From a bacterium (GTDB lineage Bacteria; Patescibacteria; Dojkabacteria; JAKAPS01; JAJZLI01): a DNA stretch of 10,916 nucleotides. The stretch's first letter is position 1. Every line of letters begins with the position of its first letter. A model generated the notes under the pieces. The model did not search any database. It saw only the letters and a program-made list of their open reading frames with translations, and had not been told where the DNA came from. The stretch is from the NCBI GenBank assembly GCA_021805885.1, contig JAJZDR010000008.1, positions 1 through 10,916 of the forward strand. The letters are read 5' to 3'. This document shows, one piece after another, positions 1 through 7,086 of the stretch. A program made the translations under genes and the position numbers.

Positions 1-840
1 AGATCTTATAAAAGCATCAATATTTTTTAAATTTATCAAACCATTAGAATTGTATTCTAAAAGATGTATATTTTGAACCTTTAGATTATATATAGCATAT
101 AGTAGATTAAATATATTTTGACCCTCTATATTAGATCTAAAAATAGTCTGTATGTATCCTATATCTGTGCTAGTATTAATTAAACTTAGTGGGGATAATA
201 TATTAGACAGTATTCCCTGAAAAATAAGGTTCTTTATATACAAATTATTAGATGTATCAGACGTTGAAGATAATATCTTGACTACCTCGTTTGATGTCAA
301 TGTATTTCCTCCATTATTTATAAAAACCCCATTAATGTTGGTGCTTAAAGTTGATGCTATAGATATGTTTTTAGTACCTTTTAAAGAAGTTGAACTTAAC
401 GATATATATCCACTTACTGGAATTGCAAGATTATACCTTATAACTTTTAAAAGTAGATTCATTCCATCCTTAGGAGCATTCAAATTTCCAATAGGATAAA
501 TTGTCCTTAAAGTTTGGCTAGATTGAGAAGAAGTATAAAAATTCATATTAGATGGTAGAGCCATTAGCGTTGTAGATGTTCCTGGGGTAACGGTTAGGAT
601 AGCATTATATGTATTAACATCAAACCCATTATTTTTAGATTTATAAACAATAAGTATGTTACTTGTATTATTAGATGATACTGTAGCTACTCTCCCACTA
701 TATCCAGAATCTTTCTTTATAGTTATATTATTTAACCTTGTAACATTAGAAAATAGAAAATAAATAATATATAAAAATATTATAATTGCAACTATTATTA
801 TAAGATAACCTGATTTTCTTTTCTTTTTGTAGGCTTGCAT
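1..840 (-). CDS. LCP-like (LytR-CpsA-Psr-like) membrane-anchored protein, degenerate; C-terminus outside window
   Basis: The minus-strand frame opens with ATG at 840 and stays open for 280 codons to the window edge, so the C-terminus is missing. A Lys/Arg-rich N-terminus (residues 4-9) precedes one membrane helix at about 11-30, giving an N-in, extracytoplasmic topology. The following region has the pattern of an LCP domain: a strand 'NILIVY' (61-66), 'YNAILTVTP' (78-86), 'LMALPSNMN' (92-100) where LCP proteins have a '.IPRD.' motif, then a region near 114-148 resembling the 'KINAAY..GG...' to 'VDF' stretch. LCP enzymes transfer polymers to peptidoglycan from lipid carriers. Here the Arg-Asp of the core motif is replaced by Ser97-Asn98, so catalysis in the usual way is doubtful. 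The family call rests on pattern resemblance only and is tentative; the open frame and the anchor are clear. It is transcribed divergently from the CAP-like gene. Confidence 0.6.
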   Translation of the reverse strand, partial: MQAYKKKRKSGYLIIIVAIIIFLYIIYFLFSNVTRLNNITIKKDSGYSGRVATVSSNNTSNILIVYKSKNNGFDVNTYNAILTVTPGTSTTLMALPSNMNFYTSSQSSQTLRTIYPIGNLNAPKDGMNLLLKVIRYNLAIPVSGYISLSSTSLKGTKNISIASTLSTNINGVFINNGGNTLTSNEVVKILSSTSDTSNNLYIKNLIFQGILSNILSPLSLINTSTDIGYIQTIFRSNIEGQNIFNLLYAIYNLKVQNIHLLEYNSNGLINLKNIDAFIRS

Positions 841-847
841 AGTATTT

Positions 848-871
848 AGAACATGTTCTTATATAGAACAT
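848..871. promoter_or_regulatory. Triple AGAACA/TGTTCT half-site, candidate operator
   Basis: Positions 848-859 form a perfect 12-bp palindrome (AGAACA then TGTTCT). Positions 853-859 (ATGTTCT) and 865-871 (AGAACAT) form a second inverted repeat with a 5-bp spacer, so AGAACAT occurs twice, 17 bp apart, around a shared central TGTTCT. The site lies in the 78-bp region between two divergent envelope-protein genes and close to the start of the minus-strand one. A dimeric transcription factor site is the natural reading. It resembles Gram-positive LexA boxes (GAAC-4-GTTC) only in its half-sites; the 2-bp spacing is wrong for LexA. Confidence 0.4.
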
Positions 872-883
872 TAACATTAAAAA

Positions 884-912
884 TTTACTTTGTAAAATAT
901 TTTTAGTAGAAT
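884..912 (+). promoter_or_regulatory. Putative promoter of the CAP-like gene
   Basis: TTTACT (884-889), a 17-bp spacer and TAGAAT (907-912) lie just upstream of the ATG at 919. A start site about 7 nt after the -10 would fall at or next to the ATG, implying a leaderless message. An alternative pair, TTAACA (871-876) and TAAAAT (893-898) with 16-bp spacing, overlaps it and would give a short leader. There is no Shine-Dalgarno before the ATG. The sequence is so AT-rich that neither pair is conclusive. Confidence 0.3.
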
Positions 913-918
913 AAGCTT

Positions 919-1686
919 ATGTTTACCAAGTTTAAATCAACATTTTTCCCAACTAGAGATAATGAATATCATTCACCTATACTATCCTATAAAGTACTAT
1001 TGATCTTTATAATATTTTTATCTTTTATTAATCTAGCCTTACCTTCATTCGCATATGGCTCTGGTATAAACAATAGCCAGATATTTATAAGCCTAAATAA
1101 GATTAGACAAGATAATAATGAATCAACCTTATATATGAACCAAAGTTTAGATTTATCTGCAAAACATATAGTACAAAGTATGTTCCAAGATCAATACTTT
1201 GGTAGAATAAATCCAGTAAAAGGTACTTCTTTTTACTCATTTGTAGATATGAATAAATTTAACAATATAAACCTAATTTTATTTAAAAATTACGTTTCTC
1301 AATCATCATTTTCAAATACACTTACTCAAAATTACAAAAATACCATTGCTAACCCAAATATTAATGACATAGGTATTTATGAAGGTAACGGAGTCTTGAA
1401 TGGAAATAATGTAAACATTATTTCTATAATAACAGCAAAGGGTGCTCCTTCCAGCATTATCCCTTTATTCTCTAATAATAATCAAAATAGCTTTATAAAT
1501 TATAAGATTATTGAATATACCGATTTATTTATATTACTATTTATAACACTATTACTTATTGTGGATGTTGTTGTTACTTATTATTACAAAATTGAAAGAG
1601 AAAAAATGATATCAAATATGCATTTACCTTTGCTTTTTGTATCAATAATAGTTGTATTTGTACTTATAGTAGGAATATCTTTATGA
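919..1686 (+). CDS. CAP/SCP-like domain membrane protein with altered active-site residues
   Basis: This 255-residue protein has the N-terminal pattern 'FFP' at 9-11 and 'NEYHSPIL' at 15-22, followed by a membrane helix or signal at about 24-44. I associate this arrangement with CAP-domain proteins of Patescibacteria. Residues 54-175 then follow the CAP (YkwD/SCP) plan: 'LNKIR' (59-63) like 'LIN.ER', 'LDLSAKHIVQSM' (77-88) like 'LS..A..HA..M', 'YFGRINPVKG' (93-102) where the family has 'YFSH.SPDG', and 'IGIYEGNG' (151-158) like the closing 'IGvG' strand. His83 may be the first conserved His, but the His of 'FSH' is Arg97 and no 'GEN' motif is visible. Two more membrane helices follow (about 202-222 and 236-254). 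CAP domains in bacteria are secreted and often of unknown enzymatic role. It stops with TGA, overlapping the next gene by 4 nt. Confidence 0.7.
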   Translation: MFTKFKSTFFPTRDNEYHSPILSYKVLLIFIIFLSFINLALPSFAYGSGINNSQIFISLNKIRQDNNESTLYMNQSLDLSAKHIVQSMFQDQYFGRINPVKGTSFYSFVDMNKFNNINLILFKNYVSQSSFSNTLTQNYKNTIANPNINDIGIYEGNGVLNGNNVNIISIITAKGAPSSIIPLFSNNNQNSFINYKIIEYTDLFILLFITLLLIVDVVVTYYYKIEREKMISNMHLPLLFVSIIVVFVLIVGISL

Positions 1687-2507
1687 GAAATATAATAAAA
1701 TATGAAATAGAATTCACAACAAGTATATTTTTCCTACTTCTGGAAATATTATTCTTTGTTATATTATTATCTTCTATAAATATTGTGGTTTTATATGTAA
1801 TATTATCTACAATATTTTTCATTCTATTTATAATTGATAGTATAAAAAGATTTAGAAAATATATAAGACAGATTGATGCTGAGGAAGCTAAAAAAATAAA
1901 TAAGAATATATACTTGTTTAATCAAATAATATTACCTATTGCAACATATATTGGAACTATATCTTTTATATTATTAAACACATTAGACTTATTAACTATT
2001 CAATTTTTTATAGTATTATCAACAATACTCTTTTATATATTAATAAAACATATAGAAGTATATCTTGAGACTTTTGAATTTGACGAGAGAACTCACTACA
2101 TAATAAATGGAGTGAAAGTATATATTTTCTTCCTTTTATCCTACTCAATTTTACAAATATCCTCCATTATTAATCTGTCTACTCTATTGGTTCCTGTATT
2201 TATATTTTCTATATCTTTATCACTGTTATTGTTACTTATACAAAGAAATAAACAATTTTTGAACGGAACTATTTGGTATGCAATATCAATATCACTTGTT
2301 ATTGGAGTATCTGTATTTTTAATGGATACATTTGTGAATAATGCCATAATTACAGCATTCACAATAACTTCCCTATTCTACTTTTTTGAAGCAATACTGC
2401 ATCATAAATTAGAAAATAAATTATCTAATGAACTTATTATAGAATATATATTATTCTTAGTAATTATATTTTTAATAATCAAAGGATTGTTTGGAATTTA
2501 TGTATAG
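1683..2507 (+). CDS. Polytopic membrane protein of unknown function
   Basis: This 274-residue protein is almost entirely hydrophobic, with about nine likely membrane helices (near 13-31, 33-52, 78-97, 101-121, 140-158, 163-185, 197-216, 219-238 and 250-270). The only sizeable polar segments are a basic and charged loop at about 53-76 and another at about 122-139 containing 'ETFEFDERTHY'. I recognise no family or catalytic motif. The ATG overlaps the TGA stop of the CAP-like gene in an ATGA arrangement, and AGGA lies 8 nt upstream, so the two genes are probably translated together. A role linked to the CAP-like protein in the membrane is an inference from this coupling. Its stop is only 5 bp from the stop of the convergent peptidase gene. 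Confidence 0.75.
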   Translation: MRNIIKYEIEFTTSIFFLLLEILFFVILLSSINIVVLYVILSTIFFILFIIDSIKRFRKYIRQIDAEEAKKINKNIYLFNQIILPIATYIGTISFILLNTLDLLTIQFFIVLSTILFYILIKHIEVYLETFEFDERTHYIINGVKVYIFFLLSYSILQISSIINLSTLLVPVFIFSISLSLLLLLIQRNKQFLNGTIWYAISISLVIGVSVFLMDTFVNNAIITAFTITSLFYFFEAILHHKLENKLSNELIIEYILFLVIIFLIIKGLFGIYV

Positions 2508-2512
2508 TGAAT

Positions 2513-3778
2513 TTATTGTAGTACCAATACTTGACCTATTTGAGAAAAATCATAATATTCATGAGTACCTCCTCCATTTCCTAGAAATGTTAGCGCACTT
2601 CCATACCATGGGTCATTAATAAGATAATCTCCATTTGGTAACTGGCTATAAATAACAATCCAATGTTCACCAGCAGGAGCTGCTAAGTACACTATTGCAG
2701 GAATACCTTGTGCTAGGGCTTGATTTACAGCAGATACTCCATAACCTTCGGATTGTATACTATATCCTGGAATATTAGGAAATGCCATCATATTATCATT
2801 GCTAAACCAAGTCATACTTGCAATCATTGGTGGGTTATACATAGGACTAATCTCTTTAGTTGCCACCATAGCTATAGATGCTACTAAACATCCATAAGTC
2901 ATATTAATAGATGTTCCATACTCTCCTGATAGCCTCCCATACCATTGTTGACAATAATACCAACTATTCCCACGTATACACCCAGAAAAACCACTAGTAT
3001 TATAAGCAGCTTCTGTTAACGAATTTATTTGACTCAAAATCTGCTGTTGTTGATTCTGATCTGAGATTAAAGTTGAAGTTAATCCATTTTTTTGTGTTAT
3101 AGCTGCATTTTCTTCATTTTGCAAAGTACCCTGATCAGAAATCAATGTTTGTTGCTGTGTTAATAGACTATTATATAAATTCGTTGCATCTTTCTGATTT
3201 AAAGCTACAGTAGCCTTATTTGCATTAAGTGTTGAAATAACGGTTGATAATTCCTGTGCTAATTGATCCTGATGTTGTATAGATGCATTAAAATATTCAA
3301 CAGATGCTAAAGCGTTATTTATATTAGGATTTCCTATAAACATCTCTGCAGGGGGAACATACATTTGTTCATATCCAGATTTTGCATTACTATTTATTTT
3401 ACCCTTTATAACTGCTATTTTTGCCTGTTCTTGCGTAATTTGGTTATTTAACTGAGTAATTTGTATATTTAATTGGTTTATTTGTGCCTGTTCATTGTTT
3501 ATAATAGTTTGTTTGGCAGAAATTAATGCCTGATAAGATTGAATTTGTCCCGCAAAATTAGATATAGTATTATTAGTACTTTGTACTTGCTGATTGATAT
3601 TATTTATAGTTGATTGTAATTGTTGATATTGCTGTTGTAAAGAATTTAAAGAGTCACCAGCACCTACAGAATGAGAACTAGTAATTAACAAGGTAGAGAA
3701 AAATGATAGCGTTATAAGTGAAAATAAAACTATCCTGAAAGACCTATTTTTATATAACTTAAATATTTTCATACGCAT
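2513..3778 (-). CDS. Coiled-coil C39-like cysteine peptidase, probable FtsEX-controlled wall hydrolase
   Basis: The 421-residue protein starts at an ATG (a second in-frame ATG is codon 3), with a basic N-terminus and a signal or anchor helix at about 14-34. Residues 41-130 and 160-255 are long Gln/Asn-rich coiled-coil segments, separated by a loop around 131-159 ('VPPAEMFIG' at 141-149). This is the layout of PcsB, CwlO and EnvC. The C-terminal domain (about 265-421) fits a C39-like papain-fold peptidase: 'YGCLVASIAM' supplies Cys297, 'GEHWIVIY' His372 and 'LINDPWYG' Asp389 (or Asn388), so the triad appears intact. Cys267 and Cys276 could pair. FtsEX is known to activate coiled-coil hydrolases, and this gene lies 79 bp downstream of ftsX on the same strand, so control by FtsEX is a reasonable inference. 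The substrate, presumably a peptide bond in peptidoglycan, is not shown. Confidence 0.8.
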   Translation of the reverse strand: MRMKIFKLYKNRSFRIVLFSLITLSFFSTLLITSSHSVGAGDSLNSLQQQYQQLQSTINNINQQVQSTNNTISNFAGQIQSYQALISAKQTIINNEQAQINQLNIQITQLNNQITQEQAKIAVIKGKINSNAKSGYEQMYVPPAEMFIGNPNINNALASVEYFNASIQHQDQLAQELSTVISTLNANKATVALNQKDATNLYNSLLTQQQTLISDQGTLQNEENAAITQKNGLTSTLISDQNQQQQILSQINSLTEAAYNTSGFSGCIRGNSWYYCQQWYGRLSGEYGTSINMTYGCLVASIAMVATKEISPMYNPPMIASMTWFSNDNMMAFPNIPGYSIQSEGYGVSAVNQALAQGIPAIVYLAAPAGEHWIVIYSQLPNGDYLINDPWYGSALTFLGNGGGTHEYYDFSQIGQVLVLQ

Positions 3779-3789
3779 ATAAATATAGC

Positions 3790-3819
3790 ATTATACAATA
3801 GTTTTTACAAACACAACAA
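3790..3819 (-). promoter_or_regulatory. Putative promoter of the C39-like peptidase gene
   Basis: Read on the minus strand, TTGTTG (3819-3814), an 18-bp spacer and a perfect TATAAT (3795-3790) precede the ATG by 11 nt. A start point about 7 nt past the -10 leaves a leader of only about 5 nt, and there is no Shine-Dalgarno. It would let the hydrolase be transcribed independently of ftsEX even though it follows them. Confidence 0.45.
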
Positions 3820-3857
3820 TAAAGATATTGACCCTATAGTATTTATGGCAGGTATGT

Positions 3858-4778
3858 TTATTTTAAATATTTTGTAATAGAAATAGAGGAAGCTATAGCT
3901 CCTATTATTATTCCTACTAAAGCCTCTATGCCAATAAATTCTAAAACTAATAATAATGAATAGTGTGGGAGTGGTACTCCTTGGAAAAATTGTTCCAATG
4001 GGAATAATATAGTGGCCTTGTAATAAGTACTTACAATAAGAAATATTAGATACAAAACAATGCTAGAGACAAATACTCCCATGACTCCATACAAAGCCCC
4101 TTCCATTATAAAAGGACCAACTACATAGGTATTAGATGCACCCACTAATTTCATAATCTCAATATCTTCAGAGTGTGAATTTATTGTTATTGCAATAGTT
4201 ATGATAATTATTACAAATGCTATAATACCCAAAAATATTATAAGTCCCAGCCCCACATCACTTATTACTGAGACTGCCTGTTTTAAAAATTGTACTACAT
4301 TTTTAAAATATAATATGTTGTCAATCTGTCCATTACTATTCTTTTTAAGTTTATATAAGGTATTTGCAACATCTTGAAGATTAGAAAGATTTTGCGTGCT
4401 AACTTCGAATGATGGGGGTAAGGCATTTATATCTACCGACTTAGCTAAAGCAGGATTTTGGGTCTTTAACAATTTTACAAATCTTTTATATGCAACTTCC
4501 TGTGATATAAATTGTATTGAAGTAGCCTTCCCAGTATTTTCTATTTTAGTTTTTACACTAGATATATAAGTTTGAGATGCTTGTGGGTTGAAAAATACAA
4601 TAACTTGAGATTTTGATTCATAATAGTGAAGTATTACATGAACTGAATATAGAGTAAATACAAATATTGATATAACAAAGAATGTTAGTGTCATTATTGC
4701 GACAGAAGAGAATGATAACCATCCATTCCTTCTTATATGCTCATATGTATATTTTATTAATCGTCTGACTTTTATCAT
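3858..4778 (-). CDS. ftsX: Cell division protein FtsX
   Basis: FtsX is the membrane partner of FtsE; together they form an ABC-type mechanotransmitter that regulates wall hydrolases at the division site. The 306-residue protein has the expected four helices (about 25-48, 173-200, 225-252 and 275-298) and one large extracytoplasmic domain between helices 1 and 2 (about 50-172), which in other bacteria binds the hydrolase coiled coil. The conserved FtsX stretch 'EIMKLVGASNTYV' with 'PFIMEGALYG' follows helix 2. The ATG overlaps the ftsE stop by 4 nt, and GGGAGG lies 9 nt upstream, one of the clearest Shine-Dalgarno sequences in the window. The coiled-coil peptidase gene follows. Confidence 0.93.
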   Translation of the reverse strand: MIKVRRLIKYTYEHIRRNGWLSFSSVAIMTLTFFVISIFVFTLYSVHVILHYYESKSQVIVFFNPQASQTYISSVKTKIENTGKATSIQFISQEVAYKRFVKLLKTQNPALAKSVDINALPPSFEVSTQNLSNLQDVANTLYKLKKNSNGQIDNILYFKNVVQFLKQAVSVISDVGLGLIIFLGIIAFVIIIITIAITINSHSEDIEIMKLVGASNTYVVGPFIMEGALYGVMGVFVSSIVLYLIFLIVSTYYKATILFPLEQFFQGVPLPHYSLLLVLEFIGIEALVGIIIGAIASSISITKYLK

Positions 4779-5449
4779 TCGTTATAACCTCCCATAGAAT
4801 CTCTTACTATTTTACCTTCATCTAGTGAAATTACTCTTTTCTGCAGTGAATTCACTATATCTGACGCGTGTGTAGCCATTAAAATTGTAGTTCCCCAATT
4901 ATTTATTTTATTTAAAAGTTGCACTATATCCCATGAAACGTTAGGATCCAAATTTCCAGTGGGCTCATCTGCAATTAATATATGTGGATTGTTTACCATA
5001 GCTCTAGCAATAGCCACCCTTTGTTTTTCTCCTCCAGATAATTGATGTGGAAATAATCTAGATTTTGCTGAAAGACCAACAAGGTCAATCATGTAATCTA
5101 CTGCCTTTTTTATTTCTCTATTTGAAAAATCTGAAACTTCCATAGCAAAAGCTATATTTTCAAATGCAGTCTTTCTTGGTAGTAATTTAAAATCTTGAAA
5201 AACAACACCTATCTCACGGCGTAGATGAGGAAGAGCTTTTCTTGATAACTTATCTATATCATATCCCGCAAAATGTATACTCCCTGATGTTGGGGTTTCT
5301 TCTCTTATTAGAAGTTTGACTAATGTACTCTTACCCGCACCAGAATGACCTACCAAAAAAACAAATTCCCCTTCTTCAATATGAAAATTTATATCCTCTA
5401 GAGCGATCCTATTGCCATATTTTTTTGAAACATCTTTGAATGTAAGCAT
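4775..5449 (-). CDS. ftsE: Cell division ATP-binding protein FtsE
   Basis: FtsE is the cytoplasmic ATPase of the FtsEX complex. From the ATG at 5449 the protein is 224 residues, the usual FtsE length, and begins with the family-typical 'MLTFKDVSKKYG'. All ABC motifs are present: Walker A 'GHSGAGKST' (34-42), Q-loop Gln85 in 'VFQDFKLLP', signature 'LSGGE' (137-141), Walker B 'ILIADEP' (157-163), D-loop 'NLDP' (166-169) and H-loop His194. The frame is open 24 codons further upstream, to 5521 inside the end of prfB, but that extension has no counterpart in the family, so I prefer the shorter start. On the minus strand a weak promoter-like pair, TTGAAA (5490-5485) and TATCCT (5467-5462), lies between prfB and this ATG and might give a separate near-leaderless transcript. 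It overlaps ftsX by 4 nt. Confidence 0.93.
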   Translation of the reverse strand: MLTFKDVSKKYGNRIALEDINFHIEEGEFVFLVGHSGAGKSTLVKLLIREETPTSGSIHFAGYDIDKLSRKALPHLRREIGVVFQDFKLLPRKTAFENIAFAMEVSDFSNREIKKAVDYMIDLVGLSAKSRLFPHQLSGGEKQRVAIARAMVNNPHILIADEPTGNLDPNVSWDIVQLLNKINNWGTTILMATHASDIVNSLQKRVISLDEGKIVRDSMGGYNE

Positions 5450-5501
5450 ATTACATATTACAGGATATAATAAAATCAATAAGTTTTCAAATTTTATAGA
5501 T

Positions 5502-6575
5502 CTATAATTTAATCTCTTCAAAAATGAACATATCTAAATCCCCTCCTAATACAGCGTCTGTATTAGTTGTCTCTACCTTTGTACGTAAATCTTTAACTAA
5601 TTTATATGGATTTAGAACATAATTTCTTATTTGATTCCCCCACATAGCAACTTTATGTTCCCCTTTGATATCTGACATTTCTTTTTGTTTTTTCTCTTCA
5701 CCCATTTTAAACAGTTGTGCCTTCAATTTCCTCATTGCATACTCTCTGTTTTGTACTTGAGTTCTCTCTGATCCAGCAGAAACTACTACTCCACTTGGTA
5801 TATGCTTTATAATAACCTTTGAATTAACTTTATTAACATTCTGCCCACCAGGTCCGCCACTCCTTGTGGTTTGAAATTCCAAATCATCATTTTTTATTTC
5901 TATCTCATCATCATCTTCAATTATCGGCATAACCTCAATAAGAGCAAATGATGTTTGTCTTAATCCTTGAGCGTTAAAAGGAGATACACGTACTAATCTA
6001 TGAGTACCACTTTCTCTTTTTAAATATCCATAGGTATAAATACCATTTACCTCCATACTTACACTAGATATTCCAGCTTCATTACCAGAAAGAATATCAG
6101 TAATTTCATATTTCCATCCTTTTTTATTAAAATATCTTGTATACATCCTAAACAACATATCTGCCCAATCCATAGCCTCAACCCCACCTTGCCCAGCATG
6201 TATAGAGAAAATTGCCGCAGCCTTATCATATTTAGAAGAAAGATATGTACTTAGTTCTATTTCATCACATTCTTTTTTAATTTTTTCTATTTCTTTTATA
6301 ATTTCAACATAGTCTTCCTCTTTAGATATTGAGAACAGCTCATCAATATATGTTATTTTTTCTTCAAGGTCTAAAACTTTATTAACCTCACTTTGAGCAT
6401 TAGTTAACTCTTTTGATATCTTAGTAGCATTCAAACTATCCTCCCAGAAACCTTCTGTCGAACTTTTTATTTCAAGTTCCTCTATTTTTTTCTCTAAAGA
6501 TGGAATATCTAGTTTATCCCGTATATTCTTTATCCTTCCTTTAAATATGGATATTTGTTCTTTTATATCATTCAT
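5502..6575 (-). CDS. prfB: Peptide chain release factor 2
   Basis: RF2 recognises UAA and UGA in the ribosomal A site and triggers peptide release. The 357-residue length and domain order match the family: an N-terminal helical domain, the codon-recognition tripeptide Ser-Pro-Phe (198-200, class RF2), and the catalytic loop 'GGQNVNK' with GGQ at 243-245. Just before GGQ the sequence is Ser-Gly-Gly-Pro rather than the common Ala-Ser-Gly-Ala. The C-terminal region 'MWGNQIRNYVLNPY' is typical. Unlike many RF2 genes, the frame runs uninterrupted from ATG, with no early in-frame TGA, so there is no programmed +1 frameshift. It lies 4 nt downstream of the receiver-protein stop and is followed by ftsEX, a gene order also known in Bacillota. 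UGA is used as a real stop here (for example at 1684-1686 and 6580-6582). Confidence 0.95.
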   Translation of the reverse strand: MNDIKEQISIFKGRIKNIRDKLDIPSLEKKIEELEIKSSTEGFWEDSLNATKISKELTNAQSEVNKVLDLEEKITYIDELFSISKEEDYVEIIKEIEKIKKECDEIELSTYLSSKYDKAAAIFSIHAGQGGVEAMDWADMLFRMYTRYFNKKGWKYEITDILSGNEAGISSVSMEVNGIYTYGYLKRESGTHRLVRVSPFNAQGLRQTSFALIEVMPIIEDDDEIEIKNDDLEFQTTRSGGPGGQNVNKVNSKVIIKHIPSGVVVSAGSERTQVQNREYAMRKLKAQLFKMGEEKKQKEMSDIKGEHKVAMWGNQIRNYVLNPYKLVKDLRTKVETTNTDAVLGGDLDMFIFEEIKL

Positions 6576-6579
6576 TGGA

Positions 6580-6972
6580 TCAAAATCCCTTCAATTTCAA
6601 TATTTCTTTTACTTCATCAAGTACTTGCTGAGGGTTTTGATAAGATTTTATTAAATATCCTGATGCTTGTCTAGCAAATCCTTCTTTAATAGTAGTCTCA
6701 TCAGAAAGGTTAGTTAGTAGTATTACTGGGATATTCATTGTAGAGGGTGATGTTTTCAGTTCTTTTAAAACATCAAGACCATTAATACCAGGGAGCATTA
6801 TATCAAGGACTATAATATTAGGTTTCTCATTCTTGGCAAGTATTAACCCATCCTCGCCATTATATGCGTTAACTACAGAGAACGAATCACTTTCAAATAT
6901 TCTTGAATAAATAAATGCCAGATCCACATCATCTTCAACAAATAATACTTTAATTTTGTTTCTAGAGTTCAT
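6580..6972 (-). CDS. Stand-alone response-regulator receiver domain protein
   Basis: A single CheY-like receiver domain fills the whole protein and there is no output domain. Counting from the longer in-frame ATG at 6990 (136 aa), the acidic pocket is Glu19-Asp20-Asp21, the phosphorylated Asp is Asp63 in 'VLDIMLPG', the switch residue is Thr93 in 'LLTNLSD', and Lys115 in 'YLIKS' is the invariant lysine, so it should be competent for phosphotransfer. I prefer the ATG at 6972 (130 aa) because a TATAAT overlaps the upstream ATG at 6987-6982; the difference is six residues. No histidine kinase gene is in the window. It is the first gene of the minus-strand cluster, 4 nt before prfB, which suggests co-transcription with prfB and perhaps ftsEX. 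Its partner and output are unknown. Confidence 0.88.
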   Translation of the reverse strand: MNSRNKIKVLFVEDDVDLAFIYSRIFESDSFSVVNAYNGEDGLILAKNEKPNIIVLDIMLPGINGLDVLKELKTSPSTMNIPVILLTNLSDETTIKEGFARQASGYLIKSYQNPQQVLDEVKEILKLKGF

Positions 6973-6981
6973 ACTATCTAC

Positions 6982-7010
6982 ATTATACATATTGCATACA
7001 AAAATTAAAG
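6982..7010 (-). promoter_or_regulatory. Putative promoter of the receiver-prfB cluster
   Basis: Read on the minus strand, a perfect TATAAT (6987-6982) lies 9 nt before the ATG at 6972 and immediately after the ATG at 6990. The -35 is poor (CTTTAA at 7010-7005, 17-bp spacing). If used, the message would begin within a few nucleotides of 6972, excluding the upstream ATG. Confidence 0.3.
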
Positions 7011-7040
7011 CTTATTAGAATAGCTATTGAATTTTTCATG

Positions 7041-7070
7041 TTGTAAGGATACTATGAGATGTGATATACT
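7041..7070 (+). promoter_or_regulatory. Putative extended -10 promoter of the three-small-gene cluster
   Basis: TTGTAA (7041-7046), an 18-bp spacer and TATACT (7065-7070) preceded by TG at 7062-7063 form an extended -10 promoter. The expected start near 7077 leaves about 10 nt before the ATG at 7087. It decides the start of the first small gene: a TTG in the same frame at 7027 lies upstream of the promoter and would not be in the message. Confidence 0.45.
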
Positions 7071-7086
7071 CCACTTTTGTAATATT

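Noticed and set aside
278..499. Plus-strand open frame of 73 codons within the first 840 bases
   Set aside because: It lies antisense inside the continuous 280-codon LCP-like frame, which has a membrane anchor and a domain-like pattern. The plus-strand peptide shows no family features.
848..859. LexA/SOS box
   Set aside because: The Gram-positive LexA box needs 4 bp between GAAC and GTTC; here there are 2, and no SOS gene is adjacent.
2141..2362. Minus-strand frame inside the polytopic membrane protein gene
   Set aside because: It is a shadow of a strongly hydrophobic, translationally coupled gene on the plus strand.
5450..5521. 24-codon N-terminal extension of FtsE
   Set aside because: FtsE proteins normally begin at the 'M..F..VSK.Y' segment. 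The extension overlaps prfB and has no family counterpart.
7008..7016. AAGCTTATT, also present near 910-918 (minus) and 10826-10834, considered as a shared regulatory repeat
   Set aside because: Three copies of a 9-mer in sequence this AT-rich are not far from chance, and the third runs into the HU-like stop codon.
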